NCBI RefSeq assembly: GCF_049532985.1
Contig: NZ_CP186693.1
Location: 4,402,001-4,466,000 of the forward strand
Origin: Promicromonospora sp049532985
Lineage (GTDB): Bacteria > Actinomycetota > Actinomycetes > Actinomycetales > Cellulomonadaceae
Length of the DNA stretch: 64,000 nt
Direction: 5' to 3'
The notes beneath the pieces are model-generated. The model was not told the DNA's origin and searched no databases. It saw only the letters and a program-made list of their open reading frames with translations. Positions 58,960 to 64,000 of the stretch are shown piece after piece. Numbering within the stretch: position 1 is the stretch's first letter; each line of letters begins with the position of its first letter. Position numbers and translations under genes: made by a program.

Positions 58960-61755
58960 TCACTTCTTGGCGCTCGACGCCTTCTTGGTGGCCGGCTTCT
59001 TGGCGGCCGTCTTCGCCGCAGGCTTCTTGGCCGCCGTCGAGCGGGTCGTGCGCTTCTTCGCCGGGCCCTGGGCGCGCTTCTCGGCGAGCAGCTCGATCGC
59101 ACGCTCGGCGGTGACCGTCTCCGGCGTCAGGTCGCGCGGCAGGGTGCGGTTGGTCTCGCCGTCGGTCACGTACGGCCCGAAGCGGCCGTCCTTGACCTGG
59201 ATCGGCTTGCCGCTGTTCGGGTCGTCGCCGAGCTCGCGCAGCGGCGGCGTGGCCGTGCGGCCCCGGCCGCGCTTCGGCTGCTTGTAGATCTCGAGCGCCT
59301 CGTCCAGGGTGACCGTGAAGATGGCCTCCTCGGTCGGGAGCGTCCGCGAGTCCGTGCCCTTCTTGAGGTAGGGCCCGTAGCGGCCGTTCTGGGCGGTGAT
59401 CTCGTCGCCCGACTCCGGGTCCACGCCCACCACCCGCGGCAGCGACATGAGCTGCAGGGCGTCCTCCAGCGTCACCGAGTCCAGCGACTGCGTCTTGAGC
59501 AGCGACGCCGTCCTCGGCTTGGGCAGCGCGGCCAGCGCACGCTTCTTCGCCGCGGCCGACAGGTCCGGGTCGAGGTCCGGCTCGGGCAGCTGCTCCGTCA
59601 CGTACGGGCCGTACCGGCCGTTCTTCGCGACGACGGGGTTGCCCGTCTCGGGGTGCACGCCGAGCACGCGGCCGTCGTCGGCGCCGGCCGCCAGTAGCTC
59701 GCGCGCCCGCTCGACGGTCAGCTCGTCGGGCGCGACGTCGTCCGGCACCGAGGCGCGGGGCGGGTTCTTGCCCTCCTCCACCTCGGCCGAGAGGTCCTCG
59801 ACGTACGGGCCGTACCGGCCCACGCGGACACGGATGCCCTCGCCGATGTCCACCGAGTTGATCGCGGCCGCGTCGATCTCCCCGAGGTTCTCCACGAGGG
59901 CGCGCAGACCGCCGCCGTCGCTGTCCACGCCGAGCTGGTCGGACGTGCCGAGGTTGCCGGGGGCCTCGCCGAAGTAGAACTCCTTGAGCCACGCCACCCG
60001 CTCGCGCGACCCGGCGGCGATCTGGTCGAGGTCGGCCTCCATGGTGGCCGTGAAGTCGTAGTCGACCAGCCGGTCGAAGTGCTCCTCCAGCAGGCGTACG
60101 ACGGCGAACGCGAGCCACGTCGGCACCAGCGCCTGACCGCGCGTGATGACGTAGCCGCGGTCCTGGATCGTCGAGATCGTGGCGGCGTACGTGGACGGGC
60201 GGCCGATGCCCCGCTCCTCCAGCGCCTTGACCAGCGACGCCTCGGTGTACCGGGCGGGCGGCGTCGTGGAGTGCCCGTCGGCCGCGAGGTCGGTGCCGGT
60301 CAGCGCGTCGCCCTCGGCCATGGTGGGCAGGCGGGTCTCCTTCGCCGCCGCGGCACCCTCGCTCTCGCTGTCGGCGTCGGCGCCCTCCTCGTACGCGGCC
60401 AGGAAGCCGCGGAAGGTGATGACCGTGCCCGACGCCGAGAACACCGCCTCCTGGCCGTCCCGCGGACCGCCCACGACGACGGCGCCGAGCCGCACGGACG
60501 CCGTCGATCCCTTGGCGTCGGCCATCTGGGAGGCGACGGTGCGCTTCCAGATCAGCTCGTACAGGCGGAACTGGTCGCCGCTGAGCTCGCCGGCGACCTG
60601 GGCCGGGGTGCGGAACGAGTCGCCCGCCGGGCGGATCGCCTCGTGCGCCTCCTGGGCGCCCTTCGACTTGGACTGGTACAGCCGGGGGGCGCCCGGCACG
60701 TACTCGGGGCCGTACAGCTCCGCGGCCTGGCGGCGGGCGGCGTCGGTGGCCTCCTTCGACAGCGACGGGCTGTCGGTACGCATGTAGGTGATGTAGCCGT
60801 TCTCGTACAGGGCCTGCGCGGTGCGCATCGCCTGCCGCGACGACATGCGCAGCTTGCGGCCCGCCTCCTGCTGCATGGTCGAGGTGGTGAACGGCGCGGC
60901 CGGACGCCGCGTGTAGGGCTTGGTCTCCAGGCTGCGCACCGAGAAGTCGGCGGCCTCGAGCCCGGCGACGACGGCGTTCGCCGTCGCCTCGTCGAGCTGC
61001 ACCACACCGGTGCGGACCTTGAGCCGGCCCCGGTCGTCGAAGTCGCGGCCGGAGGCGACCTTGTCACCGGCGAGCTGGGTGAGCCGCGCGCGGAAGGAGG
61101 GCTGGCCGTCGTCCGCCACCGCGAAGGTGCCCGCCACGTCCCAGTAGTCGGCGGGCACGAACGCCATGCGCTCCCGCTCGCGCTCCACCACGAGGCGGGT
61201 CGCCACCGACTGCACGCGGCCCGCGGACAGGCCCTGGCGCACCTTGCGCCACAGCACGGGCGAGACCTCGTAGCCGTACAGGCGGTCCAGGATGCGCCGG
61301 GTCTCCTGCGCGTCGACGAGGTCCTGGTCCAGCTCGCGCGTGTTCTCCAGCGCCCGGAGGATCGCGTCCCGGGTGATCTCGTGGAACACCATGCGCTTGA
61401 CCGGGACCTTGGGCTTGAGCTCCTGGATCAGGTGCCACGCGATGGCCTCGCCCTCGCGGTCCTCGTCGGTGGCGAGGAAGAGCTCGTCGGCGTCCTTGAG
61501 GGCCTTCTTGAGCTCGCTGACCTTCTTCTTCTTGTCGGCGTGCACCACGTAGTACGGGTCGAACCCGTTGTCGACGTCCACGGCGAACTTGCCGTAGGGC
61601 CCCTTCTTCATCTCCGTGGGCAGGTCCTTCGGCTGCGGGAGGTCACGGATGTGGCCGACGCTCGCCTCGACCTCGTAGTCGTCGCCGAGATAGCTCTGGA
61701 TCTTTCGAGCCTTCGTGGGCGACTCCACGATCACGAGCTTGCGTGCCTGGGACAT
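58960..61755 (-). CDS. topA: DNA topoisomerase I
   Basis: Relaxes negative supercoils. The 931-residue type IA enzyme has a Toprim domain (VIVESPTKARKIQ; ATDEDREGEAIAWH), the catalytic Tyr in NGYITYMRTDSPSLS, and a C-terminal region with four zinc-free repeats, each ending in GRYGPY(V/L) or GRFGPYV, as in actinobacterial TopA. It ends in an Ala/Lys-rich tail (KKPAAKTAAKKPATKK) that helps processivity in mycobacteria and Streptomyces. The ATG at 61755 follows CAGGA; the frame is open further back but lacks a start with a ribosome site. Confidence 0.97.
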   Translation of the reverse strand: MSQARKLVIVESPTKARKIQSYLGDDYEVEASVGHIRDLPQPKDLPTEMKKGPYGKFAVDVDNGFDPYYVVHADKKKKVSELKKALKDADELFLATDEDREGEAIAWHLIQELKPKVPVKRMVFHEITRDAILRALENTRELDQDLVDAQETRRILDRLYGYEVSPVLWRKVRQGLSAGRVQSVATRLVVERERERMAFVPADYWDVAGTFAVADDGQPSFRARLTQLAGDKVASGRDFDDRGRLKVRTGVVQLDEATANAVVAGLEAADFSVRSLETKPYTRRPAAPFTTSTMQQEAGRKLRMSSRQAMRTAQALYENGYITYMRTDSPSLSKEATDAARRQAAELYGPEYVPGAPRLYQSKSKGAQEAHEAIRPAGDSFRTPAQVAGELSGDQFRLYELIWKRTVASQMADAKGSTASVRLGAVVVGGPRDGQEAVFSASGTVITFRGFLAAYEEGADADSESEGAAAAKETRLPTMAEGDALTGTDLAADGHSTTPPARYTEASLVKALEERGIGRPSTYAATISTIQDRGYVITRGQALVPTWLAFAVVRLLEEHFDRLVDYDFTATMEADLDQIAAGSRERVAWLKEFYFGEAPGNLGTSDQLGVDSDGGGLRALVENLGEIDAAAINSVDIGEGIRVRVGRYGPYVEDLSAEVEEGKNPPRASVPDDVAPDELTVERARELLAAGADDGRVLGVHPETGNPVVAKNGRYGPYVTEQLPEPDLDPDLSAAAKKRALAALPKPRTASLLKTQSLDSVTLEDALQLMSLPRVVGVDPESGDEITAQNGRYGPYLKKGTDSRTLPTEEAIFTVTLDEALEIYKQPKRGRGRTATPPLRELGDDPNSGKPIQVKDGRFGPYVTDGETNRTLPRDLTPETVTAERAIELLAEKRAQGPAKKRTTRSTAAKKPAAKTAAKKPATKKASSAKK

Positions 61756-61889
61756 CCGGTCCTGCCTGCTTCCTGCGGGGTCTGGGGGTTGAGCGCCGAG
61801 TGGCGTTGGAGAGTTCACGGTACGCCAGGCGCGACGGATCGCACCCTATCCGGCCGAGATCCGGTTGCCCGGCGGTTTCACATGACCGT

Positions 61890-61902
61890 GGTGATTTTCA
61901 CC
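61890..61902. promoter_or_regulatory. 13-bp palindrome GGTGATTTTCACC between topA and PAP2 gene
   Basis: Arms GGTGA and TCACC around TTT, in the divergent intergenic region. It matches the arms and spacing of the site at 38157; the binding protein is unknown. Confidence 0.4.
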
Positions 61903-61973
61903 TACGGCATGACGACCGCGGAGCCTCACACCAGGCACACGGTCTCTCCAGGCCGGTCCTCTACGGTGGCTCC

Positions 61974-62915
61974 ATGACGGACCGTACCCTTCCGCCGCCG
62001 GGCGGACCGCGCCCGGCGCCCGCCGTCGCCAGCGGGCACCCGATGCCGGCGCGCGGGCCGAGGCTGCGGCCCCGGACCGGACCGCTCGTGACGGCCGCGG
62101 TGGTCGCCGTCCTGGCCGCCTGGGGCGTGTGGGCCACCTGGGACACCTTCGTCGTCTCGGGGCGGGGCCAGTACGCCGACCAGCTCGCGCTGGAGGGTGC
62201 GGCACGCGGCCAGGGTGTGCTCTGGGAGCTCGCCGAGCCGGTGCTCGGTGTGGTGTCCAACACGTTCGTGGGGCTCGGCCTGGCCGCCGCCGTCGTGCTC
62301 GCGCTGGTGCGCGGGCGCTGGTGGCTCGCGGCGCAGGTCGCCGTCCTGGTGGCCGGCTCGAACCTCACCACGCAGGTGCTCAAGCACGTGGTGCTCGACC
62401 GTCCGGCCCTGCTCGACGTCGCCCGCGCCGACGTGAACACGCTGCCGAGCGGGCACACGACCGTCGCCGCGTCGGTCGCGGCGGGCCTCCTGATCGCGGT
62501 GCCCCGGCGCTGGCGCCCGCTCGTCGCGGTGGCCGGCGCCGCCTACACGGGGGCCACGGGGGTGTCGACGCTCGTCGGGCAGTGGCACCGGCCGTCCGAC
62601 GTCGTCGCCGCCGTCCTCGTGGTGCTCGCCTGGGGCGCCGGGGTCTGCGCCCTGAGCTCGTCCTCCTCGCTCGACGAGCCGCGCACCGGCACGGGGGCCG
62701 GGACGTCGGGCACCGCGGGGCTCCTGCTGCTCGGCGCGGCGGGGAGCGGCGTCCTCGCCGTCGGCGCGCTCGGGAGCGTGCGGGGCTACGGCTGGGGGCT
62801 GCCGCTGGGCGGCGACCTCACGGCCTACATGGGCGGCATGCTCGGGGTGACGGCGGTCACCCTGGCCTCGTTCGCGGCCCTCCTGCTGGTGCGCCAGTCC
62901 ACGGCCCGGCCCTGA
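61974..62915 (+). CDS. PAP2-family membrane phosphatase
   Basis: A 313-residue membrane protein with about seven helices and the phosphatidic acid phosphatase type 2 motifs: KHVVLDRP (K-x6-RP), LPSGHTT (PSGH) and STLVGQWHRPSD (SR-x5-H-x3-D variant with Q-W-H). Members remove phosphate from lipids such as undecaprenyl pyrophosphate or phosphatidate at the outer face of the membrane. The N-terminus (40 residues) is Pro/Ala-rich. The ATG at 61974 is 6 bases after TACGGT and lacks a ribosome site, so the mRNA is likely leaderless. Confidence 0.85.
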   Translation: MTDRTLPPPGGPRPAPAVASGHPMPARGPRLRPRTGPLVTAAVVAVLAAWGVWATWDTFVVSGRGQYADQLALEGAARGQGVLWELAEPVLGVVSNTFVGLGLAAAVVLALVRGRWWLAAQVAVLVAGSNLTTQVLKHVVLDRPALLDVARADVNTLPSGHTTVAASVAAGLLIAVPRRWRPLVAVAGAAYTGATGVSTLVGQWHRPSDVVAAVLVVLAWGAGVCALSSSSSLDEPRTGTGAGTSGTAGLLLLGAAGSGVLAVGALGSVRGYGWGLPLGGDLTAYMGGMLGVTAVTLASFAALLLVRQSTARP

Positions 62916-62961
62916 CGTGCCGGGTGCGCGGGTCGGGACGACCCGCACACCCGGCACGTCA
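62913..62961. terminator. Inverted repeat starting in the PAP2 stop codon
   Basis: TGACGTGCCGGGTG (62913-62926) pairs with CACCCGGCACGTCA (62948-62961); after one mismatch GCGGGTCG pairs with CGACCCGC around GGA. The left arm includes the TGA stop. It fills the gap between two convergent genes. Confidence 0.78.
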
Positions 62962-62966
62962 TCCGG

Positions 62967-64000
62967 TCACGGGTTGGTCGACCAGCCACCCGTGTACGAG
63001 CCCGAGCCCGAGTACGCGTCCACGACCCAGCGGTAGGTCCCGGACGTGCCCGAGTAGGTCACGGTCTCGTCGGGCGACGCCGTGATGCCCTGCGCCACGG
63101 TGACCCACGAGCCGCTGCTGGACTTCTGCAGGTAGAGGTCGAAGTCCGTGCCGCTCGGGCCGTCGAGGCAGCCCGTGATGGTGCCGCTCAGCGCGGAGAA
63201 CCCGGTGGTGCCCGGCTCCGCCGCCTGCCCGCCCGAGCTCAGCGAGCCGCTGAACGCCGACTCGTAGCCCGTGCAGCCGGCGGGCGGGGTGGTCCCGCCG
63301 CCGCCCGTGACCAGCGAGACGCCCGCGGCGCTGAGCGCCTCGTTCACCGGCTGGAAGTACGTGGTGCCACCGGAGGAGCAGTTGCCGCTGCCGCCGGAGG
63401 TCATGCCCTGGGCCTGCGTACCGGCCAGGAGCGAGCCGCCGGAGTCGCCCGGCTCGGCGCAGACGTTGGTGCGGATGAGGCCGGTCACGGTGCCCTCGGC
63501 GTAGGTGACCGAGGCGTTCAGGGCCTGGATGGTGCCACAGTGCCAGCCCGTGGTGGAGCCGGACCGGCAGACCGTGGCGCCGACGGCGGCCGCCGTCGAG
63601 CCCGCGACGTTGACGGTGCCGCCGCTGTAGTTGTTCACGGCGCCGACCGGGGTGTCGTCGCTGCCCGTGCTGACGTAGGCGTAGTCGTTGCCGGGGAACG
63701 AGGACACCTGGAAGGTACCGCTCGGCTGGCTGGTCGTGGCGCCGCGCGAGCCGCAGTGGCCCGCGGTGACGAAGCCTCCGGTGGCCGAGAAGCCGACCGA
63801 GCAGCGGGCGCCGCCGATGTAGTAGGCGTTGCCGCCGATCACGTTGATGAACGTGCGGGGCATCTCGGTCACCTCGACCACGGAGACGGCGCTCGCGGGG
63901 ACGCCCGCGGCGCGCACGGCGGCGGAGACGGCACCCGTCGCGCCCTCGGCGACCTCCAGGACCACCGAGTTCGACTCGACGTCCACGTAGGCGCCCGCGA
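62967..64000 (-). CDS. Secreted alpha-lytic/streptogrisin-type serine protease, 5' end cut by window edge
   Basis: The visible 344 residues start inside a pro-region (VVLEVAEGATGAVSAAVRAAGVPASAVSVVEV, the alpha-lytic protease pro-domain type), then a trypsin-fold domain with the catalytic His in FVTAGHCG, Asp in GNDYAYV and Ser in EPGDSGGSLL, Cys pairs CSVGFS...GHCG, VCRSGST...WHCG and NVCAEPG...GNCSSG. A Gly/Thr/Pro linker (GGGGTTPPAGC) joins a C-terminal PPC-type beta-sandwich (DFDLYLQKSSSGSWVTVAQG; GTYRWVVDAYSGSGSYTGGW) that may bind substrate or cell wall. Signal peptide and pro-region start lie beyond 64000. Confidence 0.92.
   Translation of the reverse strand, partial: AGAYVDVESNSVVLEVAEGATGAVSAAVRAAGVPASAVSVVEVTEMPRTFINVIGGNAYYIGGARCSVGFSATGGFVTAGHCGSRGATTSQPSGTFQVSSFPGNDYAYVSTGSDDTPVGAVNNYSGGTVNVAGSTAAAVGATVCRSGSTTGWHCGTIQALNASVTYAEGTVTGLIRTNVCAEPGDSGGSLLAGTQAQGMTSGGSGNCSSGGTTYFQPVNEALSAAGVSLVTGGGGTTPPAGCTGYESAFSGSLSSGGQAAEPGTTGFSALSGTITGCLDGPSGTDFDLYLQKSSSGSWVTVAQGITASPDETVTYSGTSGTYRWVVDAYSGSGSYTGGWSTNP

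Overview
The window is very G+C-rich DNA (low-to-mid 70s percent by eye) from a free-living actinobacterium that degrades plant polysaccharides. The gene content (ClpC, peptide deformylase, TopA with a Lys/Ala-rich tail, an alpha-lytic-type secreted protease, GH67 and GH39 enzymes, many LacI regulators) fits Micrococcales of the Promicromonosporaceae/Cellulomonadaceae type. That placement is an inference from gene content, not a phylogeny. There are no insertion sequences, CRISPR arrays or rRNA genes; one tRNA-Thr(CGT) is present.

Left half, 0-43 kb, is a set of sugar catabolic loci. (1) 0-16 kb is an L-rhamnose locus: rhaI, a fused aldolase/dehydrogenase and rhaB as one overlapping operon; a RhaSTPQ-type ABC importer; a rhamnose mutarotase; and a LacI regulator. 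Two copies of an ATGAA-N4-TTCAT operator tie the catabolic operon to the mutarotase/regulator pair, while the importer has its own promoter and a different operator. An O-acyltransferase and an APC permease are interspersed. (2) 16-27 kb is a glucuronoxylan side-chain/glucuronate locus: LacI regulator, a PotABCD/iron-type ABC importer and a mannonate/mannitol-type oxidoreductase face uxaC and a GH67 alpha-glucuronidase across a promoter region holding two strong LacI operators. (3) 27-32 kb is accessory: flavin-oxidase-like protein, a beta-lactamase-fold fragment, an AbrB/Doc toxin-antitoxin pair, an esterase, and a DUF4097 protein facing a GbsR/MarR-like regulator. (4) 31-39 kb is a beta-xyloside locus: LacI regulator, two CUT1 permeases, binding protein, GH39 enzyme, YesL-like protein. 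(5) 39-43 kb holds KDG kinase, KDPG aldolase and an IclR regulator, which finish uronate breakdown. Mannonate dehydratase (UxuA), needed to join loci 2 and 5, is not in the window.

Right half, 43-64 kb, is mainly housekeeping: clpC (with a candidate ClgR box), peptide deformylase, a ZapE/AFG1 ATPase, tRNA-Thr, a lipoprotein TAP-like peptidase, holB, tmk, topA, a PAP2 phosphatase and a secreted trypsin-like protease cut by the window edge. An unexpected gene is a full-length HypX/HoxX homologue (CO-forming hydrogenase maturation factor) with its own good promoter and no hydrogenase gene nearby.

Two sequence-level patterns run across the window. Every convergent gene pair with more than about 50 bp between the genes has a long G+C-rich inverted repeat there, one a perfect 62-bp palindrome. 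In the right half at least eight genes lack a Shine-Dalgarno but have a TANNNT-like box exactly 6-7 nt before the start codon, the signature of leaderless transcripts; the left half uses ordinary Shine-Dalgarno sites and 4-bp ATGA/GTGA overlaps.
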